NCBI GenBank assembly: GCA_030539295.1
Contig: JAUNSJ010000032.1
Location: 1-43,668 of the forward strand
Reading direction: 5' to 3'
DNA from: Planctomycetia bacterium
GTDB lineage: Bacteria; Planctomycetota; Planctomycetia; Pirellulales; Thermoguttaceae
Length of the DNA stretch: 43,668 bases
Shown here one piece after another: positions 15,534 to 24,629 of this stretch (within the stretch, counting starts at the first letter, position 1; each line of letters starts with the position of its first letter). Position numbers and translations under genes: made by a program. The notes beneath the pieces are model-generated. The model was not told the origin of the DNA, ran no database searches, and was given only the letters and a program-made list of their open reading frames with translations.

Positions 15534-18272
15534 CTAGTTTTTCGCCCCGGATTTTTGTTCCAGGCGGGAAGTTTGCCACCAGTCGACGGCCTCGCGAATT
15601 GCTTCGGCGTTGCGTGTACTCAAGGTACGACCAGCGGCCCCCGGGTAAAGATTGACAGACTGGTCGCCATGAAACTGATTGACTTCGTCCCAGACGGAAT
15701 TGCAATATTCATAGCGTCCGAGCAGTGCGTAGAACATCCAGCCGTCGAGATTGTATTCGATGGAAGGTCCGACCGGGCCGAACATGTCGCGTGGTGCGCC
15801 CGGGGATTTTTCCGTTCCGCACGGCGTCGTGTAGGTTAACCGCAAGGCATAGTCGCGCCCCTGGCCACTCAATTCGCGAAAATAGGTCTCGTTCCCCTGC
15901 CCTTTCGTCCAATAATGGTTCGCGTAAGGACAATAACAATCGACGTACGGTAGCATTTTCAAGTTGCTCTCGGCCGGCGCGCCTTCGATCTCGCCTGGAT
16001 TACACCAGATGCGAATGGAACGATTCACCGATTGAAACTTTTGTGCAAGTTTTACCCAGTCGTCAGAGGCACCGCTCCCAGGTTCGTCCATAAAGCTCCA
16101 TGCCCAGGATTTGGCAGGAATTCCGTACTCGCGAAAATATTGTGCAACGGCAGCAATATGTTCACGCGAGACATCGCCATCGTTCAGCCTCAAAAAAAGT
16201 TTAATTTTATATTTTTTAGCTTCTGAAATCGGCACAATAACGTCGTTAATCACGTTCAGACCCAGTCGTGAAAACGTTTCCCAACAGGAAACAGTCTCAT
16301 AAGGAGCCGACCAGCCTCCAACCAATGGAACCGGTGCGCGGTTAAGATTACCCTTTCGCGAAATGAGAAATTTCTGTTCCCGACCTGCGACACGAAAGAT
16401 GATTTCCTCCTTTTGACTCTTTTTGGTACCGTCGAGTGTCAGCCAAATTGCAGCCGTTTCCCCAGCCGGTACCGTGAGCGATGACCGTTCGAGCAGAGGC
16501 ATCGGTTGCCAGCCAAATTGTGGCGACAGGACGAACGCAGGAACGCGCCAGGTGAGAAGTCCGGCCACGTCGCCATCAATCTCGGGACAAATGGTTTTCG
16601 CTTCTTTGGAACCGTTGCGAAGCAGAATGAGAAAGGATTCGGTCCCACCCAACGGCAGCTCAACTTTCATATCCTGAAGACCCTCGTCCGCACGCGGAAC
16701 AGAAAGACGCGAAAAACCACTCCAAGGGTCGCTCGCACGCCATACCTGCAGTTCACCTGACTCATCGTAAGGAGCGACAATTTCCCCTTGACGCTCCGGC
16801 TGCCACGTTGGCGAGTCCGTTACAATAAGGCAGTCGAACCGCCGGTAAGTTGCCCCGGGACCGCTCAACTTGTGCAACTTCAGCCGACAGGTACCCGCCG
16901 GCAAATTCACCGTTATGCACTTCCATCGAAAGCCAGGCGAGGTACGATTCTCTTCCTCATTGTTACAAAAGACAATCTCTTCGGTCCTATTATTCGCACC
17001 AGTGATTATGAGCCGGAACTCCGACAGGTAACCGGGCAGTTCCATATAACGTGACCAAAAGCGATAGGCCCCGTCGCGTGGCAGTTCAAGCGTACATTCA
17101 CTCTCCGCCAGGCCATCCCCATAGCCCGTAACGAGCATGTTACCACCCGACGCATCGCTATGCCCGTCGACCCACCATCCCTGACCTGTAGAAAAGTCCT
17201 CTCCTTCCAATTTATCTATGTACGAAATATCAGAAAAAGTTTTGAAAAATTCTGACATACGTTTTTTCTCATCCCGAATCTGGCGCGGCGTTCCTATAAG
17301 ATTGGTATCAGGGTCAAAAGCGACCAGAGCGGCCATACGCTGCCCTTGAAGACCTTCAATTTTGGAATCAGCCAGCTCGTTCAGAAACGTGGTTCGCCAT
17401 TGACTCCACAATGCAACTAATTTTTTATTCGTGCAGTTCATAACCGGGCGGCGTTCCCAAATCGCGGCAACAGCAGCAGCTTCGTTACTCGCCTTGGCGT
17501 GACCAATTCGTACCGGTCCTGAGCCTTCCGGAGCAACTGGCAGTGCAAGCGGCTCCTGCGTCAGGACAATGGAAGCCACACGCCGCGAACCGAACGGACC
17601 GTCGTGAATCGTCCCGGTTAACGTTATTGTGCGTTCGCCTGCGTCCAGCCAGACAAGAGGCGACCCTTCCCACAGAAATCCGGTCGCTTCCTCCCTCCGA
17701 TTGGGCAGCGGATTGCTTCGACGTCCGTATTCCGCAAAGTCATATTTGTGCAAAAATACATCTTGAACCACCGTTTGAAACATATTATCAACCGAAGCCA
17801 AAACAGGATCCTCCAGACGGACAATAAACGAGGCAACCGTCCCCTGTTCGTGATAATATTCCGCCCAAAGTCGATAGAACCCGCTTTGCGGTATCGTTAC
17901 TTTTGCACGCGTATGCCCCCCGCCATGCCCCGGGGGATAGGTTAAAACAGAACGCTCCTGACAGATTTCCTGCCCCCACTGACTTCCTTTATACCCTGCA
18001 AAAGCCTCCGGACTCACCCAAATCGTCGCAACCTCGTCAGGAAGTGCCATTGACCGCCCGTCCTCACGAACACTCTCTTCTGAGAGCAGTTCCTGACGGT
18101 AGTCCGAATGGGTCTGCACATAATCGCAAAAATGGCGAAACCCTGTTTGGGTTCCGCCCAGCCGGTCCCAGTTCAGTTCGTCCGGCTCATCGTCCAAGGC
18201 CAAGACAGAAAAAGAGACGCCAAAGACCAGTAATAGAACGAACGTCAACAAACCTGCCAGGCAACGGTTCAT
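15534..18272 (-). CDS. Secreted DUF4091/GH123-like protein (912 aa)
   Basis: A signal peptide (about residues 1-26) is followed by two carbohydrate-binding-like beta-rich regions (about 100-250 and 360-490) and a C-terminal TIM-barrel-like region. Around residue 727 the motif SWAWSFMDEP resembles the Asp-Glu pair that GH123 beta-N-acetylgalactosaminidases use in substrate-assisted catalysis. The ending LYPGAAG...STRNAEAIREAVDWW fits DUF4091, where a short helix closes the barrel. The role is probably hydrolysis of a GalNAc-type or other hexosamine glycan outside the cytoplasm, and the exact activity is inferred. The ATG at 18272 has an AAGGAG ribosome site. The gene lies 67 bp after the FGGY kinase gene on the same strand and may be co-transcribed with it. 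Confidence 0.75.
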   Translation of the reverse strand: MNRCLAGLLTFVLLLVFGVSFSVLALDDEPDELNWDRLGGTQTGFRHFCDYVQTHSDYRQELLSEESVREDGRSMALPDEVATIWVSPEAFAGYKGSQWGQEICQERSVLTYPPGHGGGHTRAKVTIPQSGFYRLWAEYYHEQGTVASFIVRLEDPVLASVDNMFQTVVQDVFLHKYDFAEYGRRSNPLPNRREEATGFLWEGSPLVWLDAGERTITLTGTIHDGPFGSRRVASIVLTQEPLALPVAPEGSGPVRIGHAKASNEAAAVAAIWERRPVMNCTNKKLVALWSQWRTTFLNELADSKIEGLQGQRMAALVAFDPDTNLIGTPRQIRDEKKRMSEFFKTFSDISYIDKLEGEDFSTGQGWWVDGHSDASGGNMLVTGYGDGLAESECTLELPRDGAYRFWSRYMELPGYLSEFRLIITGANNRTEEIVFCNNEEENRTSPGFRWKCITVNLPAGTCRLKLHKLSGPGATYRRFDCLIVTDSPTWQPERQGEIVAPYDESGELQVWRASDPWSGFSRLSVPRADEGLQDMKVELPLGGTESFLILLRNGSKEAKTICPEIDGDVAGLLTWRVPAFVLSPQFGWQPMPLLERSSLTVPAGETAAIWLTLDGTKKSQKEEIIFRVAGREQKFLISRKGNLNRAPVPLVGGWSAPYETVSCWETFSRLGLNVINDVIVPISEAKKYKIKLFLRLNDGDVSREHIAAVAQYFREYGIPAKSWAWSFMDEPGSGASDDWVKLAQKFQSVNRSIRIWCNPGEIEGAPAESNLKMLPYVDCYCPYANHYWTKGQGNETYFRELSGQGRDYALRLTYTTPCGTEKSPGAPRDMFGPVGPSIEYNLDGWMFYALLGRYEYCNSVWDEVNQFHGDQSVNLYPGAAGRTLSTRNAEAIREAVDWWQTSRLEQKSGAKN

Positions 18273-18339
18273 GAAGTCTCCTTATTCTTGATGCGTGAAT
18301 AAATTTCAGGACACAGGGAGAATCACCCCTGTACCTTAT

Positions 18340-19902
18340 TTAAATTTCGTCGATCACAATTTCGCTACTGGCCTCGCGTGCCATTTCCGCACCGAAGCGT
18401 GCCGCCTTTTTAAACAGGTAATAGACCTGATTATAGCGTTCAGCGCAACCCGGGTCGGGGGTTATGAGCGCTTCGTCGTTTCGGTTAATCTTTTCTATGG
18501 GTGAAAAATCTTCCCAGAACCCGGCGCCGACAGCCGCCAAAGCGGCAATGCCGAGCGAAGGAACAGAAACCGATTTGTAACCGGCATAAATCGGATAATT
18601 CAGAATGTGCACATAAATATTACGAAGAAGTTCCGAGAGAGTATCGCCCACGACATTGATGGGTCCCTCGACCGGGCCAAGCGACTTCAGGTCGTCAAAA
18701 GCGACCCGTACGGCCATGGCAATCCCTTCGAAAACCGCTCGAATAACATCCGCCTGCGTATGCCGCAGCGACAGTCCCCAGAACGTGCCGCGTATGCCTG
18801 CCGGGTCGTTCGAGGTGGACGGCCCCCCGAAACAGGGATTGAAAATGAGGCCTCCGGCTCCGATTCCTGACTTTCGCGCCTCTTTCGAGAGCATAAAGTA
18901 CGGATTACGCCCGGACGCTTCCGCGGCCATGACAATATTACGGCACAGCTCATTTTTTACCCAGCGCAGCGTCGTACCTGTCGCAAAGACTCCCACGGAG
19001 CAGAGAAATTGACCAGGTACGACGTGTGGATAGATAAAGGGACGCGTTTGCAAATTCGTCTGCGGTTGCTCCGAGGAGACGGCGACCCAGGAGCCGGACC
19101 CCAGCGACGCCGCCAGACGACCGCTCTTCCAGGCCCGGGCACCCAAGGCTATACAGCAGTTATCGACCCCGCCATTGATGACCTTTATACCGGCAGGGAG
19201 TCCCATAAGCCGCGCCGATTCCGCGCACAGCGTACCAATAATAGCGGTCGAGGGCAAAACACCCGGAAAAAAAGTCCGCGGCAGGCCAAGCAGTTCGAGA
19301 ATCTCCTGGTCGTAGCACGCCTCTTTAAGGTTCCAGATACCGTAATTCCCGGCACAGCTCGGATCCGTCGCCAGCACACCGGTCAGTTTATAGTTTATAT
19401 AGTCTTTTGTCCCCAGTACCGAGGCAATTTTTGAGTATAGGTCCGGCTCATGCCCTTTAAACCAAAGGAGTTTGAATGCCGGATAATTACCACTGGGAAC
19501 CCCGGCTCCGGTTCTCTCGTACCACGTATCGGAATCCATACGTGAAAAAAATTCATTCGCCTCCCGAAATGCACGTCCGTCGGACCAGATGGGCGTCCAT
19601 TCCCGCAGAAGTTCACCGCTGGCGTCCAGGGGAACCGTCCCTAAACTGTGGCCACCTACGCCGATACAGGCAATGTGGTCTGGGTTGAAGTCGACTTCAC
19701 TGCGAACCAACTTCAGCAGCGTGCGACTACTCGCCGCGATGGCCTCCCACCACGCATCCGGCCGCTGTTCGTGGCAGTCGGTAACAGAGTAGCGCGTATT
19801 GACCTCTTCGAAAATCGAGCCAACGCAATCTCCATTTTCATCATAGAGGGAAGCCCGGCTTCCCCCGGTCCCCAAGTCAAACGTCAGTATATAATTATTC
19901 AT
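18340..19902 (-). CDS. FGGY-family carbohydrate kinase, nearest xylulokinase-like
   Basis: This 520-residue cytoplasmic kinase shows the N-terminal phosphate motif FDLGTGGSRASL (Asp9), the GVGGHSLG region and the catalytic-base segment NGGVDNC (Asp at about 245). In the C-terminal half the usual adenine/phosphate motif GGGA/GGGS is replaced by VVGDT (about residue 417), an unusual change that may alter nucleotide use. The length is typical of the family. The substrate (xylulose, fuculose, rhamnulose or another sugar) cannot be set from sequence. The start at 19902 is chosen because GGAGG lies 8 nt upstream. An in-frame GTG five codons earlier overlaps that ribosome site. Confidence 0.85.
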   Translation of the reverse strand: MNNYILTFDLGTGGSRASLYDENGDCVGSIFEEVNTRYSVTDCHEQRPDAWWEAIAASSRTLLKLVRSEVDFNPDHIACIGVGGHSLGTVPLDASGELLREWTPIWSDGRAFREANEFFSRMDSDTWYERTGAGVPSGNYPAFKLLWFKGHEPDLYSKIASVLGTKDYINYKLTGVLATDPSCAGNYGIWNLKEACYDQEILELLGLPRTFFPGVLPSTAIIGTLCAESARLMGLPAGIKVINGGVDNCCIALGARAWKSGRLAASLGSGSWVAVSSEQPQTNLQTRPFIYPHVVPGQFLCSVGVFATGTTLRWVKNELCRNIVMAAEASGRNPYFMLSKEARKSGIGAGGLIFNPCFGGPSTSNDPAGIRGTFWGLSLRHTQADVIRAVFEGIAMAVRVAFDDLKSLGPVEGPINVVGDTLSELLRNIYVHILNYPIYAGYKSVSVPSLGIAALAAVGAGFWEDFSPIEKINRNDEALITPDPGCAERYNQVYYLFKKAARFGAEMAREASSEIVIDEI

Positions 19903-20302
19903 GTTACGATCCTCCACGGGCGGACGAGAAATTTGAATAAACCGAAACTACCCCCTTTTATTCATTTTATCGGATATGGAAAGTAAAATCAAGGACCTTG
20001 TCACGAAAAACCGGAAAAATTTCCGTATTTTTTCTCGAAAACGGTTCTCGAAGTAACTTAAATCAACGCCGCAAGACGAGTTTTGTTCGTTCCTGGCGGC
20101 CGCGTAATCAGTGACCTCATTCCGGGAATCCCTGTACTCCGTACCGCGAACGCCCGGAGGCCGTTGGAGACTGTACTATATCTCCGGCGTTCAAAGAGGT
20201 CATCAAACTTAAAATTTAATCCCAATGGATCGATTATTGTCTTTGGGTACGCATTTCGCTACCACAATACAATCGTCGATACTGAATTAAAGGAGAAAGA
20301 AC
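19903..20302. promoter_or_regulatory. Divergent region between the FGGY kinase and Hsp20-like genes
   Basis: About 400 bp. A weak match to a sigma-54 -24/-12 element is at 20245-20260 (GG at 20246-20247 and GC at 20258-20259, 10 nt apart, three mismatches to consensus), 43 nt before the Hsp20-like start. No CIRCE (TTAGCACTC inverted repeat) was seen. Confidence 0.35.
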
Positions 20303-20620
20303 ATGAAAACCGTATCCTGTGAAGCGGACTGCAAACTGCTCGACCTGAAAACCCGTTTTGACATTGAAATTCCCGCACCTTCGGCTCAGGACTCGTTCTG
20401 CATCAATATTGATAACGGAACCCTGGAAGTCTCGGCCCGTGATGCCGACGGCAATACGACGCCGCTTGGTACGTGGGACATTCACGAAGGCGTACACACC
20501 GAAGCCATGACGACCGAGTTTCGCGATGGTATGCTTTACATCCGTCTGCCCAAGGGCGACGATGTCCGACCGCGCGAGCTTCAGTATTCCGAGAAGATTT
20601 GCATCAAGCCGGTTGCCTAA
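20303..20620 (+). CDS. Small Hsp20/alpha-crystallin-like protein
   Basis: The 105-residue protein is little more than an alpha-crystallin core. The segments IDNGTLEVSARD and FRDGMLYIRLPKGDDVRPREL match the paired strands and the A/G-x-L-x-I-x-LPK signature of small heat-shock proteins, which hold unfolding proteins for refolding by ClpB/DnaK. The usual N-terminal arm is almost absent, and a C-terminal I-x-I-type tail may be represented by ICIKPV. The start at 20303 has an AAAGGAG ribosome site. The gene lies directly upstream of clpB, which fits a stress-response role. It is cytoplasmic. The divergence from classical Hsp20 leaves some doubt. Confidence 0.7.
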   Translation: MKTVSCEADCKLLDLKTRFDIEIPAPSAQDSFCINIDNGTLEVSARDADGNTTPLGTWDIHEGVHTEAMTTEFRDGMLYIRLPKGDDVRPRELQYSEKICIKPVA

Positions 20621-20680
20621 CCCCCGCTGCTCCGTGTGATGGCGTGCGGCTCGTGTCAGGGCGGACAGGTTCCCCGCCCG

Positions 20681-20697
20681 GGCCGCGACGGCCTTTT
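20681..20697 (+). terminator. Terminator after the Hsp20-like gene
   Basis: GGCCG (20681-20685), a 3-nt loop and CGGCC (20689-20693) are followed by TTTT. A second GC-rich hairpin (GGGCGG/CCGCCC, about 20660-20680) precedes it. Together they should separate the Hsp20-like and clpB transcripts. Confidence 0.6.
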
Positions 20698-20860
20698 CCG
20701 ATCCGGTTGTCCCCCGATCGGGTTGACCCGTTTGCCGTACGCCTCCACCACTCCCCTTCACGGCAGGAGTCACCAGACCACGCAACGCACCAACGGACAC
20801 ACCAAAAGATGTCTGATGGCCGTCTCTTTTTCCGCGGGAAATCGCTTACGTTCTTATCTT

Positions 20861-20876
20861 TGGCATGATACTTGCA
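20861..20876 (+). promoter_or_regulatory. Sigma-54-type (-24/-12) promoter of clpB
   Basis: TGGCATG, 4 nt, TTGCA matches the RpoN consensus TGGCAC/TG-N4-TTGCA. The invariant GG (20862-20863) and GC (20874-20875) are the required 10 nt apart. Transcription would start near 20887, about 98 nt before the clpB ATG. Such promoters need an enhancer-bound AAA+ activator, which is not encoded in this window. Confidence 0.7.
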
Positions 20877-20893
20877 TAATTAAATACAGAAAC

Positions 20894-20906
20894 TGCCAAT
20901 TTGGCA
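20894..20906. promoter_or_regulatory. Palindrome just downstream of the predicted clpB transcription start
   Basis: TGCCAA, one T, TTGGCA forms a perfect 6-1-6 dyad at about +8 to +20 relative to the predicted start. It could be a repressor site or a 5'-UTR hairpin. No known regulator motif is claimed. Confidence 0.4.
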
Positions 20907-20984
20907 AACCGGGCAACTCAAACCTGGACTGCGGTCCTCGTTACTCCAGTCGCCATGGTTCGATTCAGAAAAGGAGAAACCATC

Positions 20985-23654
20985 ATGCAAATAACACCTG
21001 ATAAATTTACCGTAAAGTCACAAGAGGCCATTAAACAGGCGGAAGCGCTGGCCCTGCAAAAGAATAATCCGGAACTGGCCCCCATTCACCTCCTGGCCGC
21101 TCTGCTGAACGAAGCTGACGGCAACATCAAGCCGATTCTTGAGGATATCGGCGCCAATTTGTCGCAGCTCGAACGTATGGTCAATGCGGAACTTGCGCAT
21201 CTTCCCACCGTGCACGGAGCAACTTCGCCCGTCGTCTCCGGGGCCATCAATAAAGTCTTTATCGAGGCCGCTCAACAGGCAACTGCCTTGACCGATGAAT
21301 TCATTTCTACGGAGCATCTCCTCCTGGCACTGACCCAGGTCGAATCCTCCGCCAGCCGAATACTAGGTCTCAATGCCCTCGACCGCCAAAAAATCCTTGA
21401 AGGCCTTAGCCACATCCGCGGTAACAACCGTGTAAGCGACCCGGAACCGGAAGCAAAGCTACAGGCGCTGGCTAAATACGGAATCGACCTGGTCGACCGG
21501 GCCAAGCGAGGAAAACTCGATCCGGTCATTGGCCGCGACGCCGAAATACGACGCGTCATTCAGGTCCTCTCACGACGCACAAAGAACAATCCGGTTCTCA
21601 TCGGCGAGCCGGGTGTCGGTAAGACCGCCATAGCCGAGGGACTGGCCCTGCGCATCGTCGAAGGCGACGTTCCCGAAAGCCTGAAAAACAAAACCATTGT
21701 GGCTCTGGATATGGGTGCCTTGATTGCCGGTGCTAAGTATCGGGGGGAATTTGAAGAGCGACTCAAAGCAGTCTTAAAAGAAGTGGAGAATTCGGCCGGG
21801 CGCGTGATCCTGTTCGTGGACGAACTGCACACCGTCGTCGGGGCAGGCAACACGCAAGGCGGGAACGACGCGGCCAATCTGCTCAAGCCGGCCCTGGCTC
21901 GCGGCGATTTACGCTGTGTCGGCGCCACGACTTTGGATGAGTATCGCAAATACATTGAAAAAGATGCCGCACTGGAACGCCGGTTTCAGCCCGTGTACGT
22001 CGGTGAACCCTCAACGGAAGATTCGCTTGCCATTCTTCGCGGATTAAAAGATCGCTACGAGAATCATCACAAAGGCGTAAAGATTAAAGATTCCGCGCTC
22101 GTGGCCGCCGTCGAGTTATCCCATCGTTATATCGCCGACCGATTCCTTCCGGATAAGGCCATTGACCTTATGGATGAAGCGATGAGTCGACTCGCCATGG
22201 AGCTGGAGAGTGTCCCAACGGAAATCGATCAGGTGCAGCGGCGCGTCGTTCAACTGGAACTTGCCGCACGACAATTAGCTGACGAAACGGAACCCCATGC
22301 CAAGGAGCGTCTGGCCGAAATCGAGAAGGAAATTGCCAAAGATAAAGAGGAACTGGCGGCTCTCCGGGCACGATGGGAAAAGGAGAAAAGCGGTGCCGCT
22401 GATGTGCATCAGTTGCGTAACAAGCTGGCCCAGCTTCAGCACGAATACAAGTCGCTTGAAACCCAAATAAAAGAGGAGCAATCCTCGGGTCGCCCTGTCC
22501 AGGAATCCCGCTATCAGGAGCTGTACGAGCGCGATACCGAGTTAAAGAAACTGCTCGCTCAAATCGACGCGGCGGAAGAAGAGGAAGAAAAAGCCGCCAA
22601 TGGCGATAAAACGGAAGCCGTCACGCCGAAAAAACTCTTGCGACAAGTGGTTGGCCCGGAAGAAATTGCGGAAGTCGTTTCCTCTTGGACCGGTATCCCC
22701 GTTAGTAAAATGATGGAGACCGAGCGTGCTAAATTAATCGTCCTGGAAGACCGGCTGCACCAGCGGGTCGTGGGTCAGGACGAAGCCGTTGAAGCCGTCG
22801 CCAACGCGGTGCGAAGAAGCAGGGCCGGGATCCAGGACGCCAATCGTCCCTTGGGGTCCTTCCTCTTCCTCGGTCCGACAGGAGTGGGCAAAACCGAACT
22901 GTGCAAAGCTCTGGCCGCCACTCTGTTCGACGACGAAAGTGCCATTATTCGTATCGATATGAGTGAATTTATGGAAAAACACACCGTTTCACGACTTATC
23001 GGGGCCCCTCCAGGCTACGTCGGTTACGAAGAAGGAGGCATGCTCACCGAAGCCGTTCGCCGTCGTCCTTACAGTGTCATTCTGTTCGACGAAATGGAAA
23101 AAGCCCATCGTGACGTCTTCAATATCCTGCTGCAAGTCCTGGACGACGGCCGACTTTCGGACAACCAGGGACACACGGTCGACTTCACGAATACGATTAT
23201 TGTCATGACCTCGAACATTGGTTCACAGGCAATACAGGAAATCTCTGCCGAAGGCGGAACGGACGCCGAACTCAAGGAAGCCGTGGAACAGCTCCTCAAG
23301 GCACACTTCCTGCCCGAATTCCTGAACCGGGTCGACGAAAAGATTGTTTTCCACACCCTCGATCGGGAGCAGATACGTAAAATAGTCGGTCTTCAGATGA
23401 ATAAAGTCATTGCTCTGCTTGAAAAACAGGGAATTGACCTTAAAGTTACGGACAAGGCACTCGACGAAATTACGCGTCAAGGGTACGACGTCCTCTACGG
23501 AGCACGGCCGCTCAAGCGGGTCATTCAGCATGAAATTGAGAATCCGTTGGCACTCGAACTGCTCAAACGGCCCGTCTCACCGGAAGAGACCGGTAAAAAG
23601 GTCATTACCGTGGATTACGACGGGCAGGACTTCGTTTTCCACGACGCCGTCTAG
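20985..23654 (+). CDS. clpB: ATP-dependent disaggregase ClpB
   Basis: ClpB pulls polypeptides out of aggregates together with DnaK, in the cytoplasm. The 889-residue protein has two N-terminal Clp repeats (about 1-145), a first AAA+ domain with Walker A GEPGVGKT (about 206) and Walker B ILFVDELH, the M-domain coiled coil (about 400-540) and a second AAA+ domain with GPTGVGKT (about 630) and [11 protein letters not shown], then the C-terminal D2-small domain. No P-element/IGF loop for ClpP is seen. The M-domain contains an acidic EEEEEKAAN insert. The ATG at 20985 has AAGGAG 8 nt upstream. A TTG 28 codons earlier extends the frame but overlaps the palindrome and has no ribosome site. Confidence 0.97.
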   Translation: MQITPDKFTVKSQEAIKQAEALALQKNNPELAPIHLLAALLNEADGNIKPILEDIGANLSQLERMVNAELAHLPTVHGATSPVVSGAINKVFIEAAQQATALTDEFISTEHLLLALTQVESSASRILGLNALDRQKILEGLSHIRGNNRVSDPEPEAKLQALAKYGIDLVDRAKRGKLDPVIGRDAEIRRVIQVLSRRTKNNPVLIGEPGVGKTAIAEGLALRIVEGDVPESLKNKTIVALDMGALIAGAKYRGEFEERLKAVLKEVENSAGRVILFVDELHTVVGAGNTQGGNDAANLLKPALARGDLRCVGATTLDEYRKYIEKDAALERRFQPVYVGEPSTEDSLAILRGLKDRYENHHKGVKIKDSALVAAVELSHRYIADRFLPDKAIDLMDEAMSRLAMELESVPTEIDQVQRRVVQLELAARQLADETEPHAKERLAEIEKEIAKDKEELAALRARWEKEKSGAADVHQLRNKLAQLQHEYKSLETQIKEEQSSGRPVQESRYQELYERDTELKKLLAQIDAAEEEEEKAANGDKTEAVTPKKLLRQVVGPEEIAEVVSSWTGIPVSKMMETERAKLIVLEDRLHQRVVGQDEAVEAVANAVRRSRAGIQDANRPLGSFLFLGPTGVGKTELCKALAATLFDDESAIIRIDMSEFMEKHTVSRLIGAPPGYVGYEEGGMLTEAVRRRPYSVILFDEMEKAHRDVFNILLQVLDDGRLSDNQGHTVDFTNTIIVMTSNIGSQAIQEISAEGGTDAELKEAVEQLLKAHFLPEFLNRVDEKIVFHTLDREQIRKIVGLQMNKVIALLEKQGIDLKVTDKALDEITRQGYDVLYGARPLKRVIQHEIENPLALELLKRPVSPEETGKKVITVDYDGQDFVFHDAV

Positions 23655-23687
23655 CACTCCCTGTTGACCTAAGGTCAGCCAGACGAA

Positions 23688-24230
23688 TTAAGGGCGTTCT
23701 CCGCAAACGGGAACGTCCTTTTCATCGCCCGACGCAACTCGTTTCCACCAAATGGATTCCGCTTCCCGGTCGCGAATGAAACCGCAACGCGTCAGAATTC
23801 GCTGCGACGCGTAGCCGTCGCTATAGGTTTCCGCGATGACAGCGTTAACCCCCTCTTGACGCAAGACCCAACGGCACAGGGCGTCTACGGCCTCGGTCAT
23901 ATAACCCTTGTGCTCATATTTAGGCCCCAATCCGTAGCCAATTTCGACCTGCCCCTGTTCGTCCGGCTTCCCCTTAAAGTCGGCCGAACCGACAACAGTA
24001 CGGTCGCTCTTGCGTATCAGCAGCCAGAAACTGTGATACAGGTAATGGTCGGGATCACCCCGCGTAATGGACAGCTGGCCTTTGACAATCTCCAGAAAAT
24101 CCCCTTCCATCGGCTCGGCGTCATAGCGACAGTCAATCGCCAGTTCCAAGGCGGAAATATCGCTAGTCCAAAGCGATAAAAGATTTACATCAAGTGGTAA
24201 TAAAATCAGGCGGTCCGTTTCCAGTTCCAT
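23688..24230 (-). CDS. GNAT N-acetyltransferase, RimJ/RimL type
   Basis: The 180-residue protein has the RimJ/RimL opening LETDRLILLPL, the central acetyl-CoA region GYGLGPKYEHKGYMTEAV (a Q/R-x-x-G-x-A-like loop in variant form) and a late strand ASQRILTRCGFIRDRE. It transfers an acetyl group from acetyl-CoA to an amine, and family members act on ribosomal proteins, antibiotics or metabolites. The substrate is unknown. The start at 24230 follows GGAGG with 7-nt spacing. A frame opening further upstream (to 24548) is open by chance and lacks homology. The gene converges on clpB with 33 bp between stops. Confidence 0.85.
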   Translation of the reverse strand: MELETDRLILLPLDVNLLSLWTSDISALELAIDCRYDAEPMEGDFLEIVKGQLSITRGDPDHYLYHSFWLLIRKSDRTVVGSADFKGKPDEQGQVEIGYGLGPKYEHKGYMTEAVDALCRWVLRQEGVNAVIAETYSDGYASQRILTRCGFIRDREAESIWWKRVASGDEKDVPVCGERP

Positions 24231-24629
24231 TGTGATTCCTCCATTATTTCTAAGCGTGCCCCGGTCGCTCCGTCGTCTGCGGGTTCGGCGGGGAACACGC
24301 AGATGCGTAACGCAGCTGTTATTATACCACGAATGGTCGCCAAAAAAACAGCCACCATCGCAAAATGGACGAAAAAATCCGCAATCCCCTTCCCCGCACC
24401 GAGTTCTATCTTGCCCCACACGTACAATAACGTGCTTTTTGAGGAAAAAGGCAGGAAAAAAATTACTTTCCGCCTTTCGACCGCTTGAAAACATCGGCTG
24501 TTTATAATAGAATAGGAATACGTCGAAAATGAATGTACTGAAAAACATGAAAAGTAGTGGATTTTGGGCGTAATTTTGATTAACATAACAAATTGTAACT
24601 AAAAGTAAAGTTCATACCAGGTGTTTATG
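24231..24629. promoter_or_regulatory. Divergent promoter region between the GNAT and EF-G genes
   Basis: About 400 bp. A TATAAT box at about 24502 points toward EF-G but has no good -35 at the right distance. No riboswitch or palindrome was seen. Confidence 0.4.

Noticed and set aside
20245..20260. Sigma-54-like element before the Hsp20-like gene
   Set aside because: Spacing is right but three consensus positions fail; kept only as a weak note.
20901..20984. TTG start giving ClpB 28 extra residues
   Set aside because: It lacks a ribosome site, overlaps the palindrome near the predicted transcription start, and ATG 20985 has AAGGAG at 8 nt with the usual ClpB N-terminus.
24231..24548. 106-residue N-terminal extension of the GNAT protein
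   Set aside because: It has no homology to the family, while GGAGG lies directly before ATG 24230.
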